A DNA stretch of 64,000 nucleotides from Mucilaginibacter sp. PAMC 26640 (GCA_001596135.1 CP014773.1:682001-746000); one strand, 5' to 3'; shown: positions 1 to 9,688, counted from the first letter of the stretch. Notes: generated by a model not told the origin, from the sequence alone. Made by a program: numbers and translations.

Positions 1-444
1 AGGTTTAGCCAGCTGATGGGTAATGCCTGCTGCCGTTACCGATTTCTCCTGCATAGCTTCTAACAAAGCGGCCTGCGTTTTTGGCGGGGTACGGTTAATT
101 TCGTCTGCCAGTATGATGTTAGAAAAAACCGGGCCGGGGATAAACTTAAAGTTCCTGTCCTCGCCCAGGATCTCCGAGCCAATGATATCAGAAGGCATCA
201 GATCGGGTGTGAACTGGATGCGTTTAAAGTCGAGATCCAACACCTGTGCAACGGTTTGTACCAGCAATGTTTTTGCCAGCCCCGGTACACCAACCAGCAG
301 GCAGTGACCGTTGCTGAAGATAGAGATCAGTACGAACTTGATAACTTCATCCTGCCCGATGATCACTTTCCCAATTTCTGCACGGATTTGCTGATAGGCG
401 TTCTTAAGCGCGTCAGCAGCCTCTACATCAGACCGGTGTTGCAT
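1..444 (-). CDS. MoxR-family AAA+ ATPase (N-terminal part, cut by window edge)
   Basis: Only the first 148 codons are inside the window. They read as the N-terminal half of a MoxR-type AAA+ ATPase: a helical start (QQIRAEIGKVIIGQDEV), a Walker A-like loop GVPGLAKT, and a Walker B region ILADEINRTPPKTQAAL typical of the family. MoxR proteins are cytoplasmic chaperone-like ATPases that usually work with VWA-domain and DUF58 proteins; those partners would lie to the left of the window. The start codon at 444 is chosen because it gives the family's usual N-terminus. It lies 5 bp after the stop of the SurA-like gene, so the two are probably co-transcribed. Family assignment is secure; the substrate is unknown. 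Confidence 0.93.
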   Translation of the reverse strand, partial: MQHRSDVEAADALKNAYQQIRAEIGKVIIGQDEVIKFVLISIFSNGHCLLVGVPGLAKTLLVQTVAQVLDLDFKRIQFTPDLMPSDIIGSEILGEDRNFKFIPGPVFSNIILADEINRTPPKTQAALLEAMQEKSVTAAGITHQLAKP

Positions 445-449
445 ATATG

Positions 450-1895
450 TTATGGTTTAACCTGTGCAGTTGTTACCGGAACTACCCATTTTTGTAGTAC
501 CGGGCAAACCTGGTATTCAGCATCAATTTTAATAAAGGTCTCTCTACGGCGTTTGTCAAACCACTGGCTTACGGTGCGGTTAAGCTTGTCATCATTAGCC
601 ATTTCTTTCAACTTTGCAAAATCCTGCTCCATATTAGCTTTATGGGCATCGGTTACAGATTTAAGGTATAATATCTTATATGATTTTTTACCTGATTGTG
701 CATCGGTGAATAGTGTCGGCTTAGAAAAACTACCAACTTTTAGGGTGTCTACAACCAGCGCTATTTGCGGGTCGAGCTTATCAGTTGGGATATAGGTAGA
801 CCTTGTCTGTACGTTTTCCGCATTCAACATCATTCCGCCGTTGTACTTGGTTTCTTTGTCGTCTGAGAACAACGACGCTGCACTTGAAAAATCAATCAGC
901 TTGTTAGTTTTCATTACAGTATACAAACTATCAGCACTAACCTTGGCCCTGTCTAAACTTTCCTGGGTTGTTACCGGCACAATCAAAATATGGCGGGTAT
1001 GCACCTGCTCTCCGCGGCGTTCTATCACCTGCAAGAAGTGAAAGCCAAAATCACTTTCAAATACCGGCGATATATCACCGGCTTTTAATTTAAAGGCCTG
1101 CGCAGAAAACTCCTTTACAAAGCCCTGCCTGTCGTTAAAACCAAGGTCACCACCATCTGGTGCCGAACCGGGATCCTGTGAATATAAACGTGCTAATGCA
1201 CCAAAATCTTCTCCTTTTTTTACGCGTGCACGCAGTTCCTCAGATTTGTCTTTATAGTATTGTTTTTCGTCCTTTGTAAGTTTAGGGTTAAAAACGATCT
1301 CACCCACCTCTACTTCTTTATTAAATGTAGGTAGACTATCCTTAGGCATCTGGTCAAAATATTTCTTAACGTCCTGAGGGCTGGTATTTACCTTTTCGGT
1401 TATTTTAGATCTCATACGTTGCGCGATCATCGATTCCTTAATGTCCGGGCGGATCTCATCTTTATACTGTATAACCGATCGGCCAAGAAACTGTTCCAGT
1501 TTTTCCTGCCCGCCTGCGCGTGCAATAAAACTGCGCATCCGGCGCTCTACATCGGCATCCACATCTTCATCCTTCACCTGTACGCTATCAATCACAGCTT
1601 GCTGCGCAAGTAATTTTTGGGTAAGCTGATTTTGCAGCAAAACACATTTAAAGTCGGCATTAGGCTGCTGGCCACTAACCAGGTACTGCGCATATTGCAG
1701 TTCGATGTCAGATTGCAGGATAACGCTGGCACCTACAACGGCAGCAATTTTATCAATCGTGCGTACGGGCCCTGTTGGGCGATGGGCGGCAATTGTAGTA
1801 TCTGCGTTTGGCTTTTTTGCGGTAGTATCTGTTTGTGCCTGGGCAATAGAAAGGACCAAAAAAATATTTACTAAGAATATCCCTAATTTTCTCAT
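450..1895 (-). CDS. Periplasmic SurA-like peptidyl-prolyl isomerase/chaperone
   Basis: A 481-residue protein with a cleavable signal peptide (about residues 1-21, ending AQAQ), a SurA-type N-terminal chaperone segment (about 45-180, with the DKIAAVVG start typical of SurA), and two consecutive PpiC/parvulin domains (about 195-292 and 297-400). The signatures GGDLGF and FGFHFLQV in the first and TRHILI in the second support this. It would help fold outer-membrane proteins in the periplasm. It lies 5 bp upstream of the MoxR gene. It is one of two parvulin-type chaperones here; the other, at 12903-15008, is membrane-anchored. I call it SurA-like rather than surA because Bacteroidota often have several such paralogues. 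Confidence 0.9.
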   Translation of the reverse strand: MRKLGIFLVNIFLVLSIAQAQTDTTAKKPNADTTIAAHRPTGPVRTIDKIAAVVGASVILQSDIELQYAQYLVSGQQPNADFKCVLLQNQLTQKLLAQQAVIDSVQVKDEDVDADVERRMRSFIARAGGQEKLEQFLGRSVIQYKDEIRPDIKESMIAQRMRSKITEKVNTSPQDVKKYFDQMPKDSLPTFNKEVEVGEIVFNPKLTKDEKQYYKDKSEELRARVKKGEDFGALARLYSQDPGSAPDGGDLGFNDRQGFVKEFSAQAFKLKAGDISPVFESDFGFHFLQVIERRGEQVHTRHILIVPVTTQESLDRAKVSADSLYTVMKTNKLIDFSSAASLFSDDKETKYNGGMMLNAENVQTRSTYIPTDKLDPQIALVVDTLKVGSFSKPTLFTDAQSGKKSYKILYLKSVTDAHKANMEQDFAKLKEMANDDKLNRTVSQWFDKRRRETFIKIDAEYQVCPVLQKWVVPVTTAQVKP

Positions 1896-2037
1896 GAATT
1901 TGTTTAAACTAATAATGCGGTTGCTTATGCCGCGAAATGCAAATTTCGGTAAAATTTATTAATAATAATGTATAATTAAGCCGTTGGGCGAATATCCCTA
2001 TAATGCCTCAACTGCTTTAGTTACTTTTGGTTAAAAT

Positions 2038-2670
2038 ATGTTAAATAATATGAAGGTTGATCATCCGCAGGCTTATCGCTTTATACTTCAGGACGAACTT
2101 TACCTGCTTCATGCTGATAAAACAGGCATCTTAGCCCACGCTGCTGAACCAGCTATCCAATCAGTACCTGTTGAGATACCTGCTGAAAACGCCGGGCAAC
2201 AGCCCGCCTCCGCACGCGAAGACGCTGCATCACCGGTTATTTCTACGCCGGCCATAAAGCTTCCGGTACCCGTTTTAAAAACGCCTGAGCCGGCCTTTAA
2301 TTATCTGGGCGGCAACAATAAAAACTTTGTAATCCTGCTCAACTATGCCGATGAACAATTTATACCGGCCCCCCACCTAACTGCGCTGGAAAGCATCCTC
2401 AAACGCAAGGGGCTGGAACTGCCAGATGTGGCCATTGTAAATATCCATACCTATGCACCTGTTACCCTGGCAAAAATAGCAGCAGCTTTTAGCCCGGTGA
2501 AACTGCTGATCATGGGTAAAGAGGCCCTGCCACAGGGCATTGGCAATTTACCGCTCAACCAGCCGGTACAAGGTAAAAAAACAAATGTGCTGTATAGTTT
2601 CAGCTTTGCCGAAATGATGAGCAGCAACGATAACAAAAAGGCCTTTTGGGACCAGATGAAAACCTTATAA
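2038..2670 (+). CDS. Conserved hypothetical protein, 210 aa
   Basis: I do not recognise a named family. There is no signal peptide or membrane segment, so it is probably cytoplasmic. Residues about 45-85 are Pro/Ala-rich and look like a linker; the C-terminal half (from about residue 90, FNYLGGNNKNFVILLNYA) looks globular with alternating beta/alpha character. The gene starts at 2038 or at the in-frame ATG 12 bp later (MKVDHPQAY), which reads as the more natural start. Its stop is 1 bp before the rdgB start, so the two are co-transcribed. A TAnnTTTG-type -7 element (TACTTTTG, 2022-2029) lies just upstream, but without a well-placed TTG. Confidence 0.8.
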   Translation: MLNNMKVDHPQAYRFILQDELYLLHADKTGILAHAAEPAIQSVPVEIPAENAGQQPASAREDAASPVISTPAIKLPVPVLKTPEPAFNYLGGNNKNFVILLNYADEQFIPAPHLTALESILKRKGLELPDVAIVNIHTYAPVTLAKIAAAFSPVKLLIMGKEALPQGIGNLPLNQPVQGKKTNVLYSFSFAEMMSSNDNKKAFWDQMKTL

Positions 2671-2671
2671 T

Positions 2672-3256
2672 ATGCAGCAACTCGTATTCGCTACCAATAA
2701 CCGCCACAAATTGCTGGAGGTATCGGCCAAAATAAAAGGTCAGCTAGCTTTGCTCACCCTGGATGATATTGGCTGTACCGGGGAAATTGACGAAACCGGC
2801 ACTACTTTTATAGAAAATGCTGCTATCAAGAGTAATTATATCTGGCAGCGTTACCAACTCAACTGCTTTGGGGATGATAGCGGCCTTGAAATTTCCGCAC
2901 TGGATGGCGCACCCGGAATTTATTCTGCAAGATACGCGGGTACTCACGGCAATCACAAAGCCAACAACGATAAAGTATTGGAAAACTTAAAGGGGCAAAC
3001 CAATAGGAATGCACAGTTTCGAACGGTAATATCGCTGCTATGGAATGGCGAAGAACATTTTTTTGAGGGCATTGTAAAGGGTACTATCCGCACTGAAGTA
3101 TGCGGCACCGAAGGCTTTGGATATGACCCCATCTTTCAGCCGGAAGGCTACGACATTACCTTTGCAGAAATGCCACTGGAGGAAAAAAACAAGATCAGCC
3201 ACCGTGCTATTGCGGTTGAGCAACTGATCGAATTTTTAAATACCCAGACTTTATAG
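2672..3256 (+). CDS. rdgB: RdgB/HAM1 non-canonical purine NTP pyrophosphatase
   Basis: This 194-residue protein has the HAM1/RdgB signatures: ATNNRHKLLE near the N-terminus for substrate and phosphate binding, DDSGLEI in the middle, and FGYDPIF followed by a SHRAIA segment at the C-terminus. The family hydrolyses dITP, ITP and XTP to monophosphates and pyrophosphate in the cytoplasm, keeping damaged purines out of nucleic acids. Length matches the family. It follows the 210-aa unknown gene by 1 bp and ends only 1 bp from the stop of the convergent OstA-like gene, leaving no room for a separate terminator between them. Confidence 0.95.
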   Translation: MQQLVFATNNRHKLLEVSAKIKGQLALLTLDDIGCTGEIDETGTTFIENAAIKSNYIWQRYQLNCFGDDSGLEISALDGAPGIYSARYAGTHGNHKANNDKVLENLKGQTNRNAQFRTVISLLWNGEEHFFEGIVKGTIRTEVCGTEGFGYDPIFQPEGYDITFAEMPLEEKNKISHRAIAVEQLIEFLNTQTL

Positions 3257-3257
3257 T

Positions 3258-5891
3258 TTAGGGCCTCGTCTTTCGCTCAATCGTTGTATCCCCTTGATGG
3301 GTAGCCGCCGGGCTGTTTGCCGGCCGGTTTACAATACTATCTAATTTAGATCGCGTTTGTTTTGGCACCGTATCTTTCCCCGTGATTGCAGGCTGCATCA
3401 TGAGCGGCCGTTTACTCAGCGTAGTATCACCTGTAGTGCGTTTACCAGGCAAAGGTTTTGGTGACATAGGTTTAGCTGCGCCGGGTTTGTTCTTACCCGC
3501 AGATTTTACAGGAGGGGCAGCTGCGGCTTCAGCTTTTCGCCGGTATGACGGAATAATTGATTCTTTGGAGATCGGCCTTTCTTTTGGTTTCCAAATAAAT
3601 CCTTTCAAGATCCTTTCATCTTCCTGGAATTTAGCCAGCGGCCCGTACCGATGCTCGGGTTTAGTAACAAAAAACACATCTGTTGCGCTATTATCCTTAA
3701 AAAGGATACGCATCCGGCTGGTTAATGAACGCTGCATCTCAATAGCTTTTGTACTATCACGGGTAAAATAAATACTCTCGGCATTGCCGGATATATACAT
3801 CCGGTCGAGTTTATCACTCTTAAAAAAGCCACGCATTCTTTTGCCGGATACCTGGTTAAAAGTGGCCGAATCAGTCTTCTCTACATTCACAATAAATGCT
3901 GAAGGAAACATCATGATGTTATCCATTTTTTTATTCCGCATCTGCAGGTTAATGGTATCGCCTGATAGCTGCGAGCCTTGCGTCCAGATGATTGGGTTTA
4001 CGTAGCAGCGCAATGTAGAATCGCTGTAACTGTAAAACATAGAATCAGATTTGGCCTGCAGATCTGATTTAAACAGCTTGGAGTGGTGATAGGCCCGGAT
4101 GATCCTGATTCGGGCTGTATCTTTTAACTCTATTGTATTTACCTTAAACGCGGGGTCGTTATCATCCTCGTTCGGAGCGGGCTTCCGGGCAGCCTGCCGG
4201 GGAATGGGCTTACCATCCTTATCCAGCTTTACCGCTACCGGCTTTCCGTCTTTATCTAACTGAGGTGGCAACGTTTTACCGTCTTTATCTAATGCAGGTT
4301 GCACAGGCTGGCCATCCTGCCCCGGTTCCTTTGCGGACACCGTTGTGGTATCAACCTTTAATTTGGATGCTTTGATCTTAACCGGCTTTATCTTTTTACC
4401 GGCTTTACCAAGCGGTACAATAGTATCCAGCTTGGGCAGGCCGAAGAATAAAGGCCGGGTAAACAAACTGTCCTTTGGAAACGAATAAGGTACTGCGGTT
4501 AAAAACTTACCATCATCTTTTGCGGAGATAGCTTTTTTATCTGCTTTAGCCGTAGTCTTCTCATCCGTACCAGCCTTTACTTTAGTAGTGGTATCGCGCA
4601 CTACCAAAGCAGCCATACGAGCAGTTTCCTTCATGATCTTCAGATTTTTATAGGTCACCATCTGGGTTTCCAATGTATCTGCTGATATATAAACCGAATC
4701 CCGTTTTACCTTTTCAGGCTTTTTAAGTTTCGAAAGGCTATCCGGCTTTACCGATGTATCCCTTTTAATTGAAGAATCCACTGCCGTTACCGGCATGTTT
4801 TTTAAGGGTGTGCCCAGTGGTGGAGCTTTAACGGGTGATGCTGCTGGCGAAGTTGATGCCGGGGCACTGCTCTGTGATGAAGCGGGCGATGTTTTCGATG
4901 GTGTAAGCAACGAAGGCGCTTTTATAGGCGATGGGTTCTTTTTTGATTTACCTTTACCCGCTAAAACACTGTTCACCGGCACGGTATCGGTTTTAGTAGT
5001 ATCTTTTTCCTCTGTTACGATGATCACATAAGGGTCCTTAGTCACAACGGTGCGTTCTTCGGCTTTATAATAATTAGCCAAATCGCCCATGAGCGTGATT
5101 TTTTGCTCGCTATCAGTAAAGATCACATGCTTTACTGCACGGCCAAAGCCTGCTTTCTTATCATAAAATAAACTGTCTCCTTTCAGCCGTTTGGTACCGG
5201 ATTTATAAAGGTTCTTCTTACCAAAAAATGCTTGCTCCACTACGGTATTGTACAAACCATTCTCAGTATATAGCGTGTCTTTTTTATCCTTGGTGTCGAA
5301 AATATTGGTTGGCCCATAAAAGTACGAGATGCGGCTGCCTGTATTATATCTTAACGTGTCTGTTTTTATCAAGGCGTCGGGTGTAACCAAAACCACATTG
5401 TATCGGAAGTAGGCATCACGCGAAAAAGCAAAGTAATATCCGTTTTTACTGGTGATGGTATTATCCTTATTCACCACCTTGCCACTGCCCGTGTAGGTAC
5501 CAATGCGGGTTGCCGTATTGTATGTAAGGTAGTTGGTAGTCAAAGTGGCATCCTTATCCACCATCTTTACATTATCGGTTAGGATGGCCGTTTTGGTATT
5601 ACCGTTATAGTTCAGCTTATCCGAAAAAATATTCAGCGTATCGCCCTGGGTTATATTTACATTGCCAAACGCATCAAAGGCATTGTCCTGCACATAAAAG
5701 TATGCGCTATCAGACCGCATGGTGGAAAAATCCTGCTGAAAAACGCCTTTATAAACCTTCAGCACATCTTTACCGTTCATCTTGATTCCCTCACTGCTTT
5801 GCGACTTGATGAGGTTCACCACAGATTTTTTCTGTGCCGATACGGTAAGGGTTATCAGTATTAATAAAAGGCTTGAAACGTATTTTATCAC
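3258..5891 (-). CDS. OstA-like (LptA/LptD N-terminal-like) envelope protein with large low-complexity insert
   Basis: An 877-residue exported protein with a signal peptide (about 1-19). Residues about 30-290 show repeated beta-strand units of the OstA/LptA jelly-roll type (for example FSDKLNYNGNTKTAILTDNV), as in the Bacteroidota OstA-like family linked to lipopolysaccharide transport. From about 295 to 640 a long Lys/Pro/Ser/Thr-rich low-complexity stretch intervenes, including DKDGK repeats. OstA-like strands resume near residue 650 (LQAKSDSMFYSYSDSTLRC). The C-terminus is again basic and Pro-rich. A periplasmic bridge role in LPS transport is inferred; lptC lies 10 kb away. The insert is far longer than usual for the family. 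Confidence 0.85.
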   Translation of the reverse strand: MIKYVSSLLLILITLTVSAQKKSVVNLIKSQSSEGIKMNGKDVLKVYKGVFQQDFSTMRSDSAYFYVQDNAFDAFGNVNITQGDTLNIFSDKLNYNGNTKTAILTDNVKMVDKDATLTTNYLTYNTATRIGTYTGSGKVVNKDNTITSKNGYYFAFSRDAYFRYNVVLVTPDALIKTDTLRYNTGSRISYFYGPTNIFDTKDKKDTLYTENGLYNTVVEQAFFGKKNLYKSGTKRLKGDSLFYDKKAGFGRAVKHVIFTDSEQKITLMGDLANYYKAEERTVVTKDPYVIIVTEEKDTTKTDTVPVNSVLAGKGKSKKNPSPIKAPSLLTPSKTSPASSQSSAPASTSPAASPVKAPPLGTPLKNMPVTAVDSSIKRDTSVKPDSLSKLKKPEKVKRDSVYISADTLETQMVTYKNLKIMKETARMAALVVRDTTTKVKAGTDEKTTAKADKKAISAKDDGKFLTAVPYSFPKDSLFTRPLFFGLPKLDTIVPLGKAGKKIKPVKIKASKLKVDTTTVSAKEPGQDGQPVQPALDKDGKTLPPQLDKDGKPVAVKLDKDGKPIPRQAARKPAPNEDDNDPAFKVNTIELKDTARIRIIRAYHHSKLFKSDLQAKSDSMFYSYSDSTLRCYVNPIIWTQGSQLSGDTINLQMRNKKMDNIMMFPSAFIVNVEKTDSATFNQVSGKRMRGFFKSDKLDRMYISGNAESIYFTRDSTKAIEMQRSLTSRMRILFKDNSATDVFFVTKPEHRYGPLAKFQEDERILKGFIWKPKERPISKESIIPSYRRKAEAAAAPPVKSAGKNKPGAAKPMSPKPLPGKRTTGDTTLSKRPLMMQPAITGKDTVPKQTRSKLDSIVNRPANSPAATHQGDTTIERKTRP

Positions 5892-5909
5892 AATGGCAAA
5901 ATTAGTTTT

Positions 5910-5938
5910 TTGCTGGGGTTATTAAATTAATAATTTTG
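5910..5938 (+). promoter_or_regulatory. Candidate Bacteroidota promoter for tilS
   Basis: TTG at 5910-5912 is followed after 18 bp by TAATTTTG at 5931-5938, matching the Bacteroidota -33/-7 consensus (TTG, 17-23 bp, TAnnTTTG). The tilS ATG begins 4 bp after the -7 element, so the transcript would be leaderless or nearly so. The match is by eye only. Confidence 0.5.
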
Positions 5939-5942
5939 GCTT

Positions 5943-7277
5943 ATGCTCCCTGTTAAACAGTTTATTGATTTTGTTGAACAAAATACGTTATTCGGAACCA
6001 CTACAAAATTGCTGGCTGCCGTAAGCGGGGGTATGGACTCTGTGCTTATGGCTCATTTACTGGGTTCTGCAGGTTATCATTTCGGTATTACTCATTGTAA
6101 TTTTATGCTCAGGGGCGATGATGCCAATGCCGACCAGGAATTTACCCGGCAGCTGGCGCAACAACTTGGTGTTAGCTTCCATACGGTTAATTTTGACACC
6201 AGGCTATACGCTACCGAAAACAAAATTTCTATCCAGATGGCTGCACGCGATTTGCGTTACCAATGGTTTCAGCAGCTTTGCCAAACCGCAGGTTACGAAG
6301 CCGTTGCCCTTGCACACCATCAGAACGACACGATTGAAACAATATTGTTAAACCTTACCCGCGGTACCGGTATAGCCGGCCTGCACGGTATTTTGCCCAA
6401 AAACGGCACACTGGTTAGGCCGCTTCTTTTTTTAACAAGGGGTGAAATTGAAGACGTAGTTAGGAACGAGCAACTGGCTTATGTAGAAGATAGCTCCAAC
6501 GCTTCTACCAAATACGCCCGCAACAAAATACGCCACCAGGTTATCCCCCTGCTAAAAGCGCTTAACCCAAACATCGAGCAAACTTTTGAGAACAATTTAC
6601 GCAATTTTAGGGAATTGGAGCAATTGCTGAATGATACGATAGCAGAACTGAAACACAAAATGCTGGTGCAACACGGCGAGGACATTCATATCAGCATCCC
6701 TTCCATTCACCAGTTATCACCTAAACGTTTACTGCTGTTTAAACTATTGCAACCATTTGGATTCGTAGATAATGTGGTTGACGATCTGCTTACTGCGCTG
6801 GATAAACATTCGGGCCGTATTTTTGAGAGTGCGGGACATTTGTTGCTTGTGGATAGGGGCGAACTGATCCTAACGAAAAAGAAAGTAGTAAGCAACGATA
6901 ACAGGCTGGTAAATGAGAGTGATCAGCAGGTAACATATGGGCAATATAGACTCACTGTTTTACCTAACCATCAATCGCTTATTATTAAGGACAATCCGCT
7001 TGCGGTTTCGGTACCTTCGGTAAAATTGATTTACCCACTCATGCTGAGGGCGTGGCAGCAGGGAGATACCTTTAAACCACTTGGGATGAATACGAGGCAA
7101 AAACTTAGTGATTTCTTCATCCACCAAAAGGTACCCCTGCACTTAAAACAGCTGGTACCGATACTTGTAAATGGCAATGGCGAGATCATATGGATTGGCG
7201 GTTACCGGCCCGATGAAAGATATAAAGTGGATAATAACACTGAAAAAGTTACTATATTCGAATTGATTAAATTATGA
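5943..7277 (+). CDS. tilS: tRNA(Ile)-lysidine synthetase
   Basis: A 444-residue protein with the N-type ATP pyrophosphatase P-loop SGGMDS (residues 28-33), the HCNFMLRGDDA and ALAHHQND motifs typical of TilS, and a C-terminal TilS domain (ending around PLGM.TRQKLSDFFI). It attaches lysine to C34 of tRNA-Ile(CAU), changing its decoding from AUG to AUA; this is normally essential. Length fits the family. The start is 4 bp after a good -7 promoter element, so translation may be leaderless. The stop overlaps the next gene by 4 bp (ATGA), indicating translational coupling. Confidence 0.96.
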   Translation: MLPVKQFIDFVEQNTLFGTTTKLLAAVSGGMDSVLMAHLLGSAGYHFGITHCNFMLRGDDANADQEFTRQLAQQLGVSFHTVNFDTRLYATENKISIQMAARDLRYQWFQQLCQTAGYEAVALAHHQNDTIETILLNLTRGTGIAGLHGILPKNGTLVRPLLFLTRGEIEDVVRNEQLAYVEDSSNASTKYARNKIRHQVIPLLKALNPNIEQTFENNLRNFRELEQLLNDTIAELKHKMLVQHGEDIHISIPSIHQLSPKRLLLFKLLQPFGFVDNVVDDLLTALDKHSGRIFESAGHLLLVDRGELILTKKKVVSNDNRLVNESDQQVTYGQYRLTVLPNHQSLIIKDNPLAVSVPSVKLIYPLMLRAWQQGDTFKPLGMNTRQKLSDFFIHQKVPLHLKQLVPILVNGNGEIIWIGGYRPDERYKVDNNTEKVTIFELIKL

Positions 7278-7759
7278 GCGATAAAGCCGTTTTCACCGAA
7301 AAACAATACCTGGGCCGGGAATGGATCCCCATTACTATCCGCCTGATGCTCGCTATGTTTTGTTTTGCAGCTTACTTTTTTACCGATGAGCGCGAACGGA
7401 ATGGCGAATTACTGGCTGTAGTCGGCTTTGCTATAATTACTATATCTATCATCCTTGGTTTTTTGCTGCACTTTCGCACAACGGTGGCCAATAAAAGCAT
7501 ATTGCTAAATGGCTTGTGGACAACCAGACTTGTTAAAATAGATTTAAACAGTATTGTGAAAGCTGAGAAGGGAACCTACAGCCGTTATTTATTCAACAAC
7601 CCTGTCTACAACCTGCATACCAAAGGCACCATACGCTTTTTTACTGCTGGCAACGATGCCATCCACCTTACCGACAGGGACGGATTACTATATATCATCG
7701 GGTCGCAGCATGCTAATGAATTTTTGCGTGCCATAAAGGAAGAGATGAACCGCAGGTAG
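7274..7759 (+). CDS. Small membrane protein of unknown function, 161 aa
   Basis: Coupled to tilS by an ATGA overlap. Two transmembrane helices are visible in the N-terminal half (about residues 22-38 and 48-68), followed by a soluble domain (about 70-161) rich in alternating hydrophobic residues, like a membrane-proximal PH-like domain. I do not recognise a named family. The gene order suggests the same transcript as tilS, but I see no functional link to tRNA modification. Confidence 0.8.
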   Translation: MSDKAVFTEKQYLGREWIPITIRLMLAMFCFAAYFFTDERERNGELLAVVGFAIITISIILGFLLHFRTTVANKSILLNGLWTTRLVKIDLNSIVKAEKGTYSRYLFNNPVYNLHTKGTIRFFTAGNDAIHLTDRDGLLYIIGSQHANEFLRAIKEEMNRR

Positions 7760-8060
7760 CTCATTGGTGCCCCGGAACTCAGATAAGAACAGCTTCCTTA
7801 TTTGGCATTTTAAACTAATTTATAAGGGTATCCTCACCATGGCAAACTATCTATAGGTTGCAAATGGGTTAACACAGCTTAACACATTTTAGTGTTAAGA
7901 ATCCCCAAATAACTGATAATCAACACCCTAATTAAATTCATAAATTATCTGCTATCCCTGATGGTTTTAAGATAACTATAGCCATTCTACGGCAACACGG
8001 GCATATAGACTGGCACTTATTGGCTGGCGCGTAAATTACCGGCGCAGCATAAATTTTTGA
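7760..8060. other. Gene-free stretch between convergent genes, with one hairpin
   Basis: No plausible ORF. It contains a hairpin with an 8-bp stem (CTTAACAC at 7878-7885, GTGTTAAG at 7892-7899, 6-nt loop) and one extra TTAACACA copy just before it (7869-7876). Without a T-run it is not a canonical terminator, but it lies between two convergent genes. Confidence 0.4.
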
Positions 8061-9686
8061 CTAATGTGATCTAAAGCTGGAGATATCCGTATACATCTGC
8101 CTGAACGAGCTGCGGATGCCTAATGTTAGCATACCTGTTTTATCATTAAAGGCGGTGTTCTTTTCGGTGCGGTACAGACCACCAAGTTCGATGCGCAAAT
8201 TGTATTTAGGATTAAGCAGGAATGCGATTTTACCTTGCAGGTAAACCATATTGGTGGTTAAACCCTGGCCTATAAAGTTGCCCTCTACCTTTGCAGGAAC
8301 GGTATAGTTGTCAAACGGATTTTTACCGTAGTTCATCCCGTTAACATCCAAACCATAGTGGCCAAGATCTACCTCGCCGGAGAAATCAAAGCGCTTGTAA
8401 GAGTAGTTCAGCAATCCCACATATTCGCGAAAGTTAGCTCCCCATGGGTGGGCCAGTGGCTCGCTGTTAGCCGTGTAATTTACAATAGTTGATCTTTCCG
8501 AATAAGTATACGGCCTGGCACTATTCGTTTCGGCCAGGTAGTTTAGGCCTTTTACGCCAAACAGGTTGGTACCCCTAAAGCCCACCTGGTAACCAAATTT
8601 ATTGCGGTAATTATCCGGGTGAGAAAAAAAGTTTTTAGATTCAAATTCATCCAAAGAAAACTGACCGTATAAAGTCAAATTGTCCAACACTTCGTATTTG
8701 GCAGTAAAACCTATCACGGCATTATCCGGCGACCCGCCGGCTGCCTCTACAGGCCTGAGGAAGATGAAGGGGTTTACATAGTTAAAGTCGAATCCGCGCT
8801 TGTGGCCGGAGTCATCCGTATTGGCCTGCACAACAGCATCAAAGAAACCAACCGAAACACGATTGCTTATGTTCCAATCCAAGTAATGGAAAACGCCATA
8901 TTTTTTTCTTTGTATAAACAACTCGCTCGTGGCGGCAGGGTCATTAAAATAGCCCCACATGGCCATATATTTTACATTGCCAACCGTGGCAGTTACTTTA
9001 ACGTATGGGTACGGCGACGAATAGTCTGATAATAATAAAGAGCGATACCCGTCACCAATAAAAGTTTTATCCCTGCCAGCACTCAAATTAAAGTACTTGC
9101 TTGGTGTGTAAGACACGTTTGCAGTAATGTACGACCAATTGTACGCGTCGGCATCTTTTACCAGTGTACGCGCATAAGCCTGCGATGGTACTATCCCCAC
9201 CTGCCTGATATAGGTCGACAAATAATCCGGGAACTTGGCGTTATTCAAATACCCGGCTACGTTATAAGATAGCTTGCTGCCCGCTGTACCGCCGATTTGC
9301 AAGCCTAATGAATTATAATGCGTTGTTTTGCTGCCTGAAAAATCGCGCCCTATGTTAAAATCGGGCAGCAGATCTGCATAGAAGGTAGAACCTGTGCTCT
9401 TATAGTCGACTAAATGCTCGTTAAAGATCTTTGCATAAACACCGTTTTTAACGGTTCCATAGTTCATCAACGAATCATAATGAACGCGCAAAAGTGAATC
9501 ATCGCCCAGCATAGGTTTTAGAGACGAGTGCACTCTGTTTTTTGTTGAGTACACGTCGGCATTCAGTTTTTGATAAAACTGGTAGGAATATGGTTGATAT
9601 ACCGATTGCGCATTTGCAACCCCAATAGTAACCAGTAACAATAAACTGCTGATAAAAATTCTCTTCATATTTGCCAATTCAGTCAA
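8061..9686 (-). CDS. Outer-membrane beta-barrel protein, RemB/Wzi-like
   Basis: A 541-residue exported protein. The better start is the ATG at 9668 (MKRIFISSLLLLVTIG), which begins a clean signal peptide ending ANAQ; the upstream ATG at 9686 adds six residues that do not fit. The mature protein is dominated by aromatic-rich alternating strands (for example FNLSAGRDKTFIGDGYRS) like the gliding-motility protein RemB and capsule-assembly Wzi-type barrels. It follows gmd by 2 bp, so it is probably co-transcribed with GDP-sugar synthesis, which favours a role in capsule or exopolysaccharide attachment. The role is inferred from family resemblance and neighbourhood. Confidence 0.75.
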   Translation of the reverse strand: MTELANMKRIFISSLLLLVTIGVANAQSVYQPYSYQFYQKLNADVYSTKNRVHSSLKPMLGDDSLLRVHYDSLMNYGTVKNGVYAKIFNEHLVDYKSTGSTFYADLLPDFNIGRDFSGSKTTHYNSLGLQIGGTAGSKLSYNVAGYLNNAKFPDYLSTYIRQVGIVPSQAYARTLVKDADAYNWSYITANVSYTPSKYFNLSAGRDKTFIGDGYRSLLLSDYSSPYPYVKVTATVGNVKYMAMWGYFNDPAATSELFIQRKKYGVFHYLDWNISNRVSVGFFDAVVQANTDDSGHKRGFDFNYVNPFIFLRPVEAAGGSPDNAVIGFTAKYEVLDNLTLYGQFSLDEFESKNFFSHPDNYRNKFGYQVGFRGTNLFGVKGLNYLAETNSARPYTYSERSTIVNYTANSEPLAHPWGANFREYVGLLNYSYKRFDFSGEVDLGHYGLDVNGMNYGKNPFDNYTVPAKVEGNFIGQGLTTNMVYLQGKIAFLLNPKYNLRIELGGLYRTEKNTAFNDKTGMLTLGIRSSFRQMYTDISSFRSH

Positions 9687-9688
9687 AC

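Noticed and set aside
256..795. 179-aa plus-strand frame
   Set aside because: It overlaps both the MoxR and SurA-like genes on the other strand and has no protein-like features.
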